From assembly GCA_964405465.1 (NCBI GenBank), contig CAYONZ010000002.1, positions 1 to 64,000 of the forward strand: a stretch of DNA of 64,000 nt. Direction: 5' to 3'. This stretch comes from CAYONZ01 sp964405465 (GTDB taxonomy: Bacteria > Bdellovibrionota > Bdellovibrionia > Bdellovibrionales > JAMPXM01). Below the pieces are notes generated by a model. That model was not told where the DNA came from. It searched no databases and saw only the letters and a list, made by a program, of their open reading frames with translations. Each line of letters opens with the position of its first letter. The first letter of the stretch is position 1. The position numbers and the translations under genes were made by a program. Positions 8,632-15,844 of this stretch are shown here, piece after piece.

Positions 8632-9330
8632 ATGAGTTCCGTAGAAGGTCGCATACAGCAGAACAATTCAATCCGTTTTTTAAAGAAAAATGCTTCGACG
8701 GTTTTGATGATCGTGTCTTTACTCGCATTCCGCTGGAGTTTTGCGGATCAGTATCATGTCCCTACTGGCTCTATGGAGCCAACCATTCATGTTGGTGATC
8801 GAATCTTGGTGAACAAGCTGGCGTTTGACTTCAAACTTCCATTTACCAATATCAATTTATTTAAAATAGGGGAGCCTAGTTTAGGTGATGTGGTGGTTTT
8901 TCTCTACCCTCAAGATCCGTCGGTCGTGTTTGTTAAGCGGTTACTTGGTCGTCCGGGAGATCATGTTTTGATTGAGCGTGGTATGGTTTGGGTTAATGGG
9001 CAGGGAGTGGAGGTTGATAGCTCACTGGTTGAAAAATTGCTGAGTGAGCAAAACGATTTCCAGACGATGGGTCAACTGGGGGAGCATCGATTCATCGAAA
9101 ATCGTATTCCTTCGATGCTTAAGCATTCTAAGTACGAACGCCTTGAGTTTGTTGTCCCGGAGGATTCTTACTTTGTTATGGGAGACAATCGTGACAATAG
9201 TCACGACAGCCGTGCTTGGGGTTTCGTGCCCCGAGAAAATCTTAAAGGCCGAGCCTCACACAAATTGCTTAACTTTCGAATCTCGCCATTGCACCTGAGT
9301 TTAAGCTCATTTGGTGAGCGCTTGTCTTAG
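8632..9330 (+). CDS. lepB: Signal peptidase I
   Basis: This membrane serine protease (232 aa) removes signal peptides from exported proteins. An N-terminal TM segment (about 22-36) precedes box B, PTGSMEPTI, with nucleophile Ser47. Box D, FVKRLLGRPGD, carries the general base Lys102, and MGDNRDNSHDSR-WGFV is box E. All catalytic boxes are intact. The ATG follows TAGGAGG at suitable spacing. The protein is of ordinary length. Its promoter region is shared with, and probably regulated by, the divergent XRE gene, which is unusual for a housekeeping lepB. It may therefore be a secondary paralogue used under particular conditions; whether another copy exists lies outside the window. Confidence 0.95.
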   Translation: MSSVEGRIQQNNSIRFLKKNASTVLMIVSLLAFRWSFADQYHVPTGSMEPTIHVGDRILVNKLAFDFKLPFTNINLFKIGEPSLGDVVVFLYPQDPSVVFVKRLLGRPGDHVLIERGMVWVNGQGVEVDSSLVEKLLSEQNDFQTMGQLGEHRFIENRIPSMLKHSKYERLEFVVPEDSYFVMGDNRDNSHDSRAWGFVPRENLKGRASHKLLNFRISPLHLSLSSFGERLS

Positions 9331-9386
9331 TTGCGATACGAAACACCGTTAATGGCGGCATATAGAAATTTCGGGAGTTGAGATTT

Positions 9387-10016
9387 ATGGCGCAAAGTTG
9401 TTGTGAGAATAAATGTTCGGAATTGGTTCAATTGCGAACAAAGCAGCAAAAGGTTTTAAAGGCAGTACTTTTAATCAATCTGATCATGTTTTTTGTTGAG
9501 TTTGCCTTTGGAATTGTTGCGAATTCCTCGGCCCTCACTGCGGATTCGCTCGATATGCTTGGCGATGCGATCGTGTATGGGTTTAGTCTTTATGTTCTAC
9601 ATAAAAGTCCTCACTGGAAGGCGAAAGCTGCGTTTCTCAAGGGATTGCTTATCGTGGGATTTGCGGTCTTTGTTTTGGGTAACACGACCCTGAAGATGTT
9701 GAGTCCGAATATCCCAGTCGTAGAAACAATGGGAATCATCGGTGGAATTGCTTTGCTCGCCAACGTTTCGTGTTTGTTGCTTCTTCTTCGTCATCGCCAT
9801 GATGACATCAATATGAAATCGACATTCATTTGTTCTCGAAATGATATCATTTCGAATGTCGGAGTTTTGTGCGCGGCAGTTCTAGTGCAAATGATGAATT
9901 CAAAATGGCCAGATATCGTGATTGGCTATGTGATAGCGATATTGTTTTTCAAATCCTCTTGGCACATATTGCGAGAGTCTATCCAGCAATTAAAAAACAT
10001 GGATGTGAAAGATTAA
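9387..10016 (+). CDS. Cation diffusion facilitator-type transporter
   Basis: This 209-aa membrane protein has about six TM helices. TM2 contains SALTADSLDMLGDA, matching the acidic metal-site motif of CDF transporters, and TM5 has SRNDIISNVGV, the second metal-binding position. A His-rich stretch, LRHRHDD, lies in the TM4-TM5 loop. The N terminus has four Cys (SCCENKCSE), which may bind metal. The C-terminal cytoplasmic dimerisation domain of classical CDFs is missing, so it belongs to the short subgroup. ATG 9387 has a GGGAG about ten bases upstream. It probably exports Zn, Co or a similar ion from the cytoplasm. It follows lepB by 56 bp and may share its transcript. Confidence 0.82.
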   Translation: MAQSCCENKCSELVQLRTKQQKVLKAVLLINLIMFFVEFAFGIVANSSALTADSLDMLGDAIVYGFSLYVLHKSPHWKAKAAFLKGLLIVGFAVFVLGNTTLKMLSPNIPVVETMGIIGGIALLANVSCLLLLLRHRHDDINMKSTFICSRNDIISNVGVLCAAVLVQMMNSKWPDIVIGYVIAILFFKSSWHILRESIQQLKNMDVKD

Positions 10017-10083
10017 GAAGGCGACGAAAAATAGATTAGCATCGACGTTGAGCATTGGATGAAACTGGCAAATCATTGTTTGG

Positions 10084-10641
10084 TCATTTCATTTCAAACG
10101 ACCTGAATTCCTTAAAGATAAATTCAGCATCAGGAATAATCCAAGACACCTGCGCAAATGAAGAGATCCATCGATTTTTATGCGCATTTAAACTTTCGAT
10201 TGTGGTCGTGACCTCTGCTGGCTCTCTCGCTGCTTCAGAGATTGTCATGTGTGGAATGAATCCTTTTGTTAGTGGGAGATCGTCGCGAAACAATCCTGTG
10301 TCGTGTAAGTTCTCCCTTAGAGCAAGAACTTTGTCCTTGGGCGCGATATCTAGCCATAAAAGTCTTTTGTTCGGAGAAGTGGTTGCTGGTCCCACGATGA
10401 TTTCAAAGTGATGGACGTCGTTAATCAGTCTCAAGATGAGTTCAATCTCTTTAGGTGAAGGAGCTTTTGCGAAAGGCTGAGTCACTGTCACATGTGGCAT
10501 CGAAGTTTTCGCTGAAACCGAGTCGTATTTCATTCTTAGGTTGTTGACCGTGTCCTTTAGTTCACCATCCGGAATAAAGACCAAAGTTCCAAATCTGAAA
10601 TCCTTCATCCAGTCTTTCCAGTCATCCCCCGACGCATACAT
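10084..10641 (-). CDS. 2H phosphoesterase / 2'-5' RNA ligase-like protein
   Basis: This 185-aa protein carries the paired H-x-T/S motifs of the 2H superfamily: PHVTVTQPF in the first half and PHMTISEA in the second. They are spaced about 95 residues apart as expected for the two-lobed fold. Members hydrolyse cyclic phosphodiesters in RNA or nucleotides, or ligate tRNA halves; the substrate here is unknown. The start at 10641 has AGGTGA upstream on the minus strand. It is convergent with the CDF gene and has no operon partner. Confidence 0.8.
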   Translation of the reverse strand: MYASGDDWKDWMKDFRFGTLVFIPDGELKDTVNNLRMKYDSVSAKTSMPHVTVTQPFAKAPSPKEIELILRLINDVHHFEIIVGPATTSPNKRLLWLDIAPKDKVLALRENLHDTGLFRDDLPLTKGFIPHMTISEAAREPAEVTTTIESLNAHKNRWISSFAQVSWIIPDAEFIFKEFRSFEMK

Positions 10642-10770
10642 AGTTCACCTCATTTCAAACGCTACAAATAACTAGAAGCTCCGATCCACAATAGTGATTT
10701 TGCCCAAGCCCTCCCGCAAAAGTCCATCTGCCATTTGCATCTCTGGGAAACGTCCATAGACACAAAAACC

Positions 10771-10828
10771 TTCGGGTCAATGTTGCTTTACCAGTTGATT
10801 TAGTTGCACTCTCTCATCGAGAGCAGGA
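10771..10828 (+). repeat. 58-bp direct repeat, copy A
   Basis: It begins TTCGGGTCAATGTTGC and ends AGAGCAGGA. It matches 15046-15103 at about 50 of 58 positions with no gaps. The two copies lie in the same orientation 4.3 kb apart and enclose the toxin-antitoxin and M16 genes. Each is followed immediately by a short reading frame. Confidence 0.75.
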
Positions 10829-10974
10829 AACTATTTTCTTGCCGTGGTTTCGATAAAATCACTACCATCTATTCTGTCCGCGAAGAATTTTTAGGTGGCC
10901 GAAATTACACCGTGTACGTTATTAAAGGAAAATCGAAACAAGCTTTTACTTTTAAAAAAGGTCAGTGCCTTTAA
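10804..10974 (+). pseudogene. Short orphan reading frame, probable gene remnant
   Basis: An open frame of 56 codons runs to TAA at 10974. It ends in a basic, protein-like sequence (GGRNYTVYVIKGKSKQAF then TFKKGQCL). It has only a weak TTG as possible start, inside the 58-bp repeat, with a stop codon directly upstream and no ribosome binding site. It could be the end of a gene that lost its 5' part by recombination at the repeat. I do not recognise the family. Confidence 0.3.
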
Positions 10975-11080
10975 ATCCATTTCTTTCTAGATTTAACGAT
11001 GCCAGGAACCTAAGAGAAACGCCGCCGGCTTTCTATCGCGTTTAATCCGAGTCCTGCCTAATTTTTTACCTTGATCTTTG

Positions 11081-11098
11081 TGTAGCTTATATGCTACA
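11081..11098. promoter_or_regulatory. Inverted-repeat operator of toxin-antitoxin module
   Basis: TGTAGC-N6-GCTACA is a perfect palindrome ten bases before the probable toxin start. Its centre TTATAT can serve as a -10 element, with TTTACC (11065-11070) at -35. Autoregulatory operators overlapping the -10 are normal in type II modules, and the HTH antitoxin is the expected ligand. Confidence 0.6.
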
Positions 11099-11107
11099 CT
11101 CGAATGT

Positions 11108-11446
11108 GTGGAAGCTAAACCTCGTCGTATTCGCATATATGAAGCTGACAACGGAAAGCGACCCTTTGAAGATTGGATCAAAGGCCTCCGTGACCCGTCG
11201 ACGATGAGGCGAATCCAAGCTCGTTTGGCTGGCGTCTGTGCTGGCAACCTCGGCGATACGAAGTCAGTTGGCGAAGGTGTGAACGAGTTGCGTTTGGCTT
11301 TCGGGCCTGGGTACCGAATTTATTTCGGTGCTGACGGTGACGACCTGATTATTCTTCTCTGCGGTGGAGATAAGGGTTCGCAGGAAAAAGATATTCGTAA
11401 GGCAAAAGAATTTTGGGCTGATTACAGGAGTAAGAACCATGAATAA
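11108..11446 (+). CDS. Type II toxin, RelE/HigB-like addiction module killer
   Basis: This 112-aa basic protein matches the phage-derived Gp49/HI1419 branch of RelE-type toxins. Visible motifs are RIRIYEADNGKRPFEDW at the N terminus, then GVNELRLAFGPGYRIYFG and the C-terminal block LLCGGDKGSQEKDIRKA. Such toxins cleave mRNA at the ribosome. The likely start is GTG 11108; longer in-frame alternatives would begin inside the operator palindrome. No ribosome binding site is visible, so it may be translated from a nearly leaderless message. It overlaps the antitoxin gene by 8 bp, toxin first, the usual order for this family. Confidence 0.88.
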   Translation: MEAKPRRIRIYEADNGKRPFEDWIKGLRDPSTMRRIQARLAGVCAGNLGDTKSVGEGVNELRLAFGPGYRIYFGADGDDLIILLCGGDKGSQEKDIRKAKEFWADYRSKNHE

Positions 11447-11750
11447 AAAAGCAAGTCGTTCTTATGATGATTGGGTCGTTGAGTCACTGAAAGGCGACCA
11501 AAAGGCTCAAGCTGAATATGTTCAAATGACGATTGAAGAGAATCGAGGTTTTTCGAAAGCGATTCTTGTCGCTCTTCGCCACGTTGCCGAAGCTCGCGGA
11601 TTCAAAACATTTGCCGAGGAAGCACAACTCAATCGAGAGAGCCTTTATAAAACGCTATCCGAAGATGGCAACCCAACTCTCGAAAGTTTATCGAAGATGC
11701 TCGATGTATTGGGTCTCGACATTTCGGTGAAGCCCAAAAAAGTCAGCTAA
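11439..11750 (+). CDS. Type II antitoxin, HI1420/HigA-like HTH protein
   Basis: This 103-aa protein is the partner of the upstream toxin. It has a C-terminal XRE-like helix-turn-helix (FKTFAEEAQLNRESLYKTL) followed by SEDGNPTLESLSKMLDVLG, the signature of the addiction-module antidote family. It neutralises the toxin and should bind the palindrome upstream of the operon. ATG 11439 has AGGAG eight bases upstream and lies within the last codons of the toxin gene, giving translational coupling. Confidence 0.9.
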   Translation: MNKKASRSYDDWVVESLKGDQKAQAEYVQMTIEENRGFSKAILVALRHVAEARGFKTFAEEAQLNRESLYKTLSEDGNPTLESLSKMLDVLGLDISVKPKKVS

Positions 11751-11860
11751 ACAAATACTGATGTGACTGATTTGTCGGTCTAGCTTTGTTTACGATGCGT
11801 GAAATATATAGTCGTCATCTCAAGCACACTATTCTTATAAATGTTGTTTACCTGTTCAGT

Positions 11861-12187
11861 TCAGACTTCGTGGTTGGAGTCAGAAGCAGTCTTGCCGTTC
11901 TTCAGGGACTGTTTTCGCTCTTTTCGGCACGGTAGTTTGTAAAGAGAATACTGGGTCAAAAAGATTTTGAGAACTCTGAGAATCACAACCAAGAAGGTCA
12001 AGTGCCAAATCACATCGGAAAATTTTCCGAGAACATCATCACTGTATTCTGATTTAAGATGACCACGGCAGTGCTCCGTAAAAGTCGACCTTCCATTTGC
12101 ATCGATGTACGACACTAGACATTCTTTGCTGCCGCAGGAAGCAGCTCGTCGGTCTTGTTTAAATAATATTTGTTTGATAAGAGTCAT
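11861..12187 (-). CDS. Small single-TM protein with cysteine-rich N terminus
   Basis: This 108-aa frame starts at an ATG with a good AGAAGAG ribosome binding site. Residues 18-40 contain three Cys (SCGSKECLV and EHCRGH). A hydrophobic helix occupies about residues 60-80 (VIWHLTFLVVILRVLKIF). The tail is basic and hydrophilic. The start lies only 31 bp from the divergent M16 start, so one of the two promoters would have to overlap coding sequence; this lowers confidence. The family is unknown to me. Confidence 0.42.
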   Translation of the reverse strand: MTLIKQILFKQDRRAASCGSKECLVSYIDANGRSTFTEHCRGHLKSEYSDDVLGKFSDVIWHLTFLVVILRVLKIFLTQYSLYKLPCRKERKQSLKNGKTASDSNHEV

Positions 12188-12218
12188 ATCTCTTCTACAG
12201 CTATTAATGGAGTACCCA

Positions 12219-13568
12219 ATGACTCGTTCTATCTTTTTGACAATTGTGTTCCTAGCCGGTCATCTTCCCTCCGCTTCTCATGGGAAAGTTCTCATGGCGG
12301 AGGTGGGAAAATCGAAACGCATCCACACAATAAATTCTTCATTGAAGACGGAGGAATATAGGTTGCCCAACGGCCTATCGGTATTCCTAACTGTGAATAA
12401 ATTCGCACCCAATGCAGTGGTCTCTCATTGGGTTAAGGCTGGGAGCTTACATGAAAGGAGTGGGATCACTGGAATTGCACATTTGTTCGAGCACATGATG
12501 TTTCGCCCACTGAAGCCAGGAGATCCAACTTTTTTTGACATTGCAGGGAAATTGGGCGCAGACTTTAACGCAAATACAAGATTTGAATCTACCTATTTCT
12601 ATTCTGCGGTTCCAAATAAGAACCTGATCAAACTTCTGGAAGCGGAGTCGAACCGATTTAAAAACTTAATAGTAACAGATGCGATGTTGGATGCTGAGCG
12701 GAAAGCGGTTTGGTCGGAATACTCGACAAAGTTCGATGCTAATCCTCAAATTGATCTTTGGTTTCAAATTTATCAGAGGGCCTATGTTGCTCATCCATTC
12801 GGTTGGATGATCATTGGCTTTCGAGAAGATCTAGAGAAGATTAAAGCTAAGGATTGTAACGAGTTCTTTAAAAACAATTATGCACCCAATAATACAGGAT
12901 TGTTTGTAACAGGTAATTTTGATTCGTCCCAGATACTTCGTGAAGTTGTTCGATTGTATGGCGACTGGAGTCCTGGAAGGGCAACAACACTGCCTGTTCC
13001 ATTTGGAGAAAAGACTACAGAATTGGTCACCGAAGGTAAACTGCCATCGACTGCGAATGAAGTCTTATTTGGTTTTAGAACCCCTTACTTCGACAAGACG
13101 AACTCCCTTTTGTTAACGCTGGTTAATTTTATTTTATTCGATTCAAAAAATGGCTTGTTGAAAAGGAGACTGATTGATTCCCAAAAAATTGCTTCAGACA
13201 TCAATGAATTTAATTTTGGATATGACAATGGCATGTTGAAGGCTGGAATATCGCTGTTACCATCGACAAGTGTGGACGATCTAAGGAAACAGATTGAGCA
13301 AATAAGCAGTGATTTTTCAAATCTGACAAATGACGAGTTCAATGTATATAAGAGACAGCTTTTTGTTTCTGAATCTGAAGCGTTACAAAGGAACGTGTCT
13401 CTTGCGGAATTTTTAGCAAAGTCTTGGGGCAAATATGGTGACACTGCGATGACGCACAAATTAGTTTCAGGTGAGATTGATCTTGAGAAACAAGAAGTCT
13501 CAGATTTTTTAAATAGATATTTCGTTGCAAACAATTTCGTGTATCTGAGCCATAAAAAAATAAAATAG
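12219..13568 (+). CDS. M16-family zinc metallopeptidase (active subunit)
   Basis: This 449-aa exported peptidase has a short N-terminal hydrophobic signal and the inverted zinc motif HLFEH (His88, Glu91, His92) within GIAHLFEHMMF. The distal zinc ligand is expected in DAERKAVWSEY near residue 167. The C-terminal M16_C domain follows to the end. M16 peptidases degrade or process peptides inside a clamshell and often work with an inactive partner, which is the next gene. ATG 12219 has TGGAG six bases upstream; two in-frame ATGs further upstream lack this. It is in an operon with the next gene (17-bp gap). Residence in the periplasm is inferred from the signal sequence. Confidence 0.9.
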   Translation: MTRSIFLTIVFLAGHLPSASHGKVLMAEVGKSKRIHTINSSLKTEEYRLPNGLSVFLTVNKFAPNAVVSHWVKAGSLHERSGITGIAHLFEHMMFRPLKPGDPTFFDIAGKLGADFNANTRFESTYFYSAVPNKNLIKLLEAESNRFKNLIVTDAMLDAERKAVWSEYSTKFDANPQIDLWFQIYQRAYVAHPFGWMIIGFREDLEKIKAKDCNEFFKNNYAPNNTGLFVTGNFDSSQILREVVRLYGDWSPGRATTLPVPFGEKTTELVTEGKLPSTANEVLFGFRTPYFDKTNSLLLTLVNFILFDSKNGLLKRRLIDSQKIASDINEFNFGYDNGMLKAGISLLPSTSVDDLRKQIEQISSDFSNLTNDEFNVYKRQLFVSESEALQRNVSLAEFLAKSWGKYGDTAMTHKLVSGEIDLEKQEVSDFLNRYFVANNFVYLSHKKIK

Positions 13569-13585
13569 TGTTGAGGTGGGTTTAA

Positions 13586-14959
13586 ATGAGAACGTTCGGT
13601 TTTATTTATGTAATTTGCGCTGTTTTATGCTTTTCTTTTTCGAAGGCCTCCAGTCTAGAGTTACTGAATGGGTCACCAGTCTTATATGAAAAAAATCAAG
13701 ATATCCCACGCAGCATTTTTGTTTTGAATTTTGAGGGTGGCCCTTCATTTCTGTCAAAAGATGAACAAGGTATTGTTCTCCTGCTTGAAGAAACTTTAAG
13801 ATCTGGCCCATCCCATCTTAAAAAAGATGAATTTAACAAAATGCTGTTCCGGTTGGGAATCGATTTTGAATTCGTTCACGGATCCAATTTTTTTCAGATA
13901 GTGGTGAAGGCACCAACTGAGGAGGTAAACAGTGCTCTCTCACTCTTAAATGCGACATTGTCGTCTCCGCGAATTTCGGAGGATGAATTCAATGGTTTCT
14001 TTGAATCTACGAAAGCCAATTTGACAGGTAAGTTTGAGGACATGAGGCATACCATATTCTACTTTGCTTTGCGAGATTCGTTGACTTACTCTCCTTATGC
14101 TTTGACTGGTGATACCTCTCCTGAAGGATTAAAGAATATCAGTTACACCAAGTTTAAAACGAATTTCCAAAAGTTAATTGATTTTTCAAAAATGAGCTTA
14201 TCTTATTTAGGGCGCTTCGATTCGAAGGTTGTCATCAGTAAATTAAATGGGCAGTTTTCTGAACGGCTCTCTTCCAGCAAATATGTGAAATCAAAAACGG
14301 TGCCAAAAGTTGTTTTAAAGAAGACTAATAAAACAATTGTGTTAATTGACAAGCCAGGAGCCACCGACAATCAACTAGCATTTGTGTTTTTCAACGACGT
14401 AAAGAGAGACAGTGTAGATTTTTTAAAAGCCAAACTGACAATGGATCTATTGGGCGGTGGACTTCATGGACAATTAAGTAAAACATTGCGAACTGAACGT
14501 GGCCTAACCTATGCCGCGATCTCGCGATTTGGAGGAGCAAATCTTCCGGTGTGGATGGTATGGACCTTTGGAGGAGATGTTCAGACGAAGGGATTACTAA
14601 CTGGCGTTCCAGAAATTCTGAAGGAGTTTAAAAAGTTGAGGTTTTCAACGTTAGATTTTGAAGAAGCAAAAGAAAGATTGGCAAATGAATACTTAATCGA
14701 AAATGAACTCGCGAAAGACAGACTCTTTGAGAGACTATGGTATGCAAATAATCACTTAAATTTTAAGTTTCACAAAGACTATCTGAAAAATTTAGAGAGT
14801 GTTTCAACGGTGGGGACGAGAGATTTCCTCACACATTTGCAGACGGATAGTCCCTTAATCTATTTGATGGGTGATCGGGAAAAACTTTTGAAAACAATTG
14901 CGGAAGTAGGAATGTCACAAGATCTGGTGGAAGTCGTTTCCATAAAAGATATTCTCTGA
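13586..14959 (+). CDS. M16-family peptidase, catalytically inactive partner
   Basis: This 457-aa protein has a signal peptide (about residues 1-22) and the two-domain M16 fold. At the place of the zinc motif it reads GIVLLLEETLRSG, so both His ligands are missing and it cannot bind zinc in the usual way. The C-terminal half keeps the substrate-binding strand of M16 proteins (KTLRTERGLTYAAIS). This is the classic arrangement of an active and an inactive subunit forming a heterodimer, as in mitochondrial processing peptidase and bacterial pairs. A GAGG ribosome binding site lies upstream. No terminator is obvious after the stop. Confidence 0.88.
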   Translation: MRTFGFIYVICAVLCFSFSKASSLELLNGSPVLYEKNQDIPRSIFVLNFEGGPSFLSKDEQGIVLLLEETLRSGPSHLKKDEFNKMLFRLGIDFEFVHGSNFFQIVVKAPTEEVNSALSLLNATLSSPRISEDEFNGFFESTKANLTGKFEDMRHTIFYFALRDSLTYSPYALTGDTSPEGLKNISYTKFKTNFQKLIDFSKMSLSYLGRFDSKVVISKLNGQFSERLSSSKYVKSKTVPKVVLKKTNKTIVLIDKPGATDNQLAFVFFNDVKRDSVDFLKAKLTMDLLGGGLHGQLSKTLRTERGLTYAAISRFGGANLPVWMVWTFGGDVQTKGLLTGVPEILKEFKKLRFSTLDFEEAKERLANEYLIENELAKDRLFERLWYANNHLNFKFHKDYLKNLESVSTVGTRDFLTHLQTDSPLIYLMGDREKLLKTIAEVGMSQDLVEVVSIKDIL

Positions 14960-14988
14960 TCGTTAACTGCCTCTACCAAGTGACTTAA

Positions 14989-15001
14989 AAAAATGGTGAT
15001 G
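14989..15001. repeat. 13-bp copy of tRNA-Arg 3' end
   Basis: AAAAATGGTGATG here is identical to 15646-15658, which covers the CCA end and discriminator of the tRNA gene plus its trailing T-run on the minus strand. Direct copies of a tRNA 3' end 650 bp away are what site-specific integration leaves. At 13 bp this could also be chance, and no integrase is present. Confidence 0.4.
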
Positions 15002-15045
15002 GACACCGTTCGTAAAGTGCCGTTGTCTCCTTGAGACATAAGGTC

Positions 15046-15103
15046 TTCGGGTCAATGTTGCTTTACAAGATGATTTAGTTGCATCATCGTATCAAGAGCA
15101 GGA
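15046..15103 (+). repeat. 58-bp direct repeat, copy B
   Basis: Second copy of the element at 10771-10828, same orientation, about 86 percent identical. It ends 24 bp before the next gene, so it forms part of that gene's leader or promoter region. AGAGCAGGA at its end resembles a ribosome binding site but is too far from the start codon to act as one. Confidence 0.75.
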
Positions 15104-15127
15104 CGTTTTTCGGCGGAGGATACCAGA

Positions 15128-15604
15128 ATGGGTTCGAATAAACTCGAGGTATTTAGAGAAATCTCGATAGGTGGAGTCACGAAAGAACAGCTATTACAAA
15201 AATTGATTGGTTCTGGAATTCAGTTCAATAAATATGCCGAGATTTTATTTGATCATCCACAATTTTCTCCTAACAAAACAAATATCAAGGTCAAATTGAT
15301 CAAGGTGAGTTTGTCTGACTTTGGATTAAGTAACCCTTGTTCATTTCAGGAATTGACAAGGCGAGCTTCTCTTTTGGGCTTAAGGTCATGTCCTCTATAT
15401 CTTGGGGCATTTTTAAGGCTAGAATATATAGATCAGCCAGCCGGCCCCTATTTGACTATCGCTTCTGTTAAGCCTGAGAATGATGAGAATTACCCTAACG
15501 GTTTCTATATTCGGAATTTTGAAGATTCTCTGTGGCTAAGGGGATATCGAGCCGATGATTTTTGCGAATGGCCGGCTGAAAACGAATTTATTTTTATCTT
15601 GTAA
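15128..15604 (+). CDS. Conserved hypothetical protein (158 aa)
   Basis: This is a soluble protein without signal peptide. The C-terminal third (GFYIRNFEDSLWLRGYRADD then ending EFIFIL) is an aromatic, charged block that I associate with a small, widely scattered hypothetical family found in accessory regions; I cannot name it. The N-terminal half has a Lys/Asn-rich stretch. The ATG follows GGCGGAGG about ten bases upstream. It sits between repeat copy B and the tRNA-Arg gene, which suggests a horizontally acquired cargo gene. Function unknown. Confidence 0.65.
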   Translation: MGSNKLEVFREISIGGVTKEQLLQKLIGSGIQFNKYAEILFDHPQFSPNKTNIKVKLIKVSLSDFGLSNPCSFQELTRRASLLGLRSCPLYLGAFLRLEYIDQPAGPYLTIASVKPENDENYPNGFYIRNFEDSLWLRGYRADDFCEWPAENEFIFIL

Positions 15605-15650
15605 GAACTCGAATATTGTTTTGAGTGTCATCGCTGACCCAGGGGAAAAA

Positions 15651-15727
15651 TGGTGATGCCGGGAGGACTCGAACCTCCGACCTATTGCTTAGAAGGCAAT
15701 TGCTCTATCCAGCTGAGCTACGGCACC
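15651..15727 (-). tRNA. tRNA-Arg (anticodon TCT)
   Basis: On the minus strand the gene begins GGTGCCG and ends with an encoded CCA. The acceptor stem pairs GGTGCCG with CGGCATC (one G-U). The anticodon loop CTTCTAA gives anticodon TCT, reading AGA/AGG. The T arm GGAGG-TTCGAGT-CCTCC is intact. A run of five T follows the CCA. Such tRNA genes are common integration sites, and the neighbouring 5 kb has an accessory look. Confidence 0.97.
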
Positions 15728-15844
15728 GTCAGAGTGAATTTGAAGAGGTCACCCTAGCATAGAGCGTGGCCTGGATTCAAGATCAAACATCTGGCCGTGT
15801 TTTTTATGATTTCTGAGGGATTTATAGGCATTTGACGACCTATT

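Larger units (their letters stand above)
10642..11080. other. Intergenic stretch before toxin-antitoxin module
   Basis: No intact gene is visible. The stretch holds a 58-bp repeat shared with 15046-15103 and, directly after it, a 56-codon frame that looks like a gene fragment; both are listed separately. The rest shows nothing I can name. Confidence 0.5.

Noticed and set aside
10771..15103. Integron cassette array with attC sites
   Set aside because: The 58-bp repeat lacks paired core sites of the GTTRRRY type in a foldable arrangement, and no integron integrase is visible.
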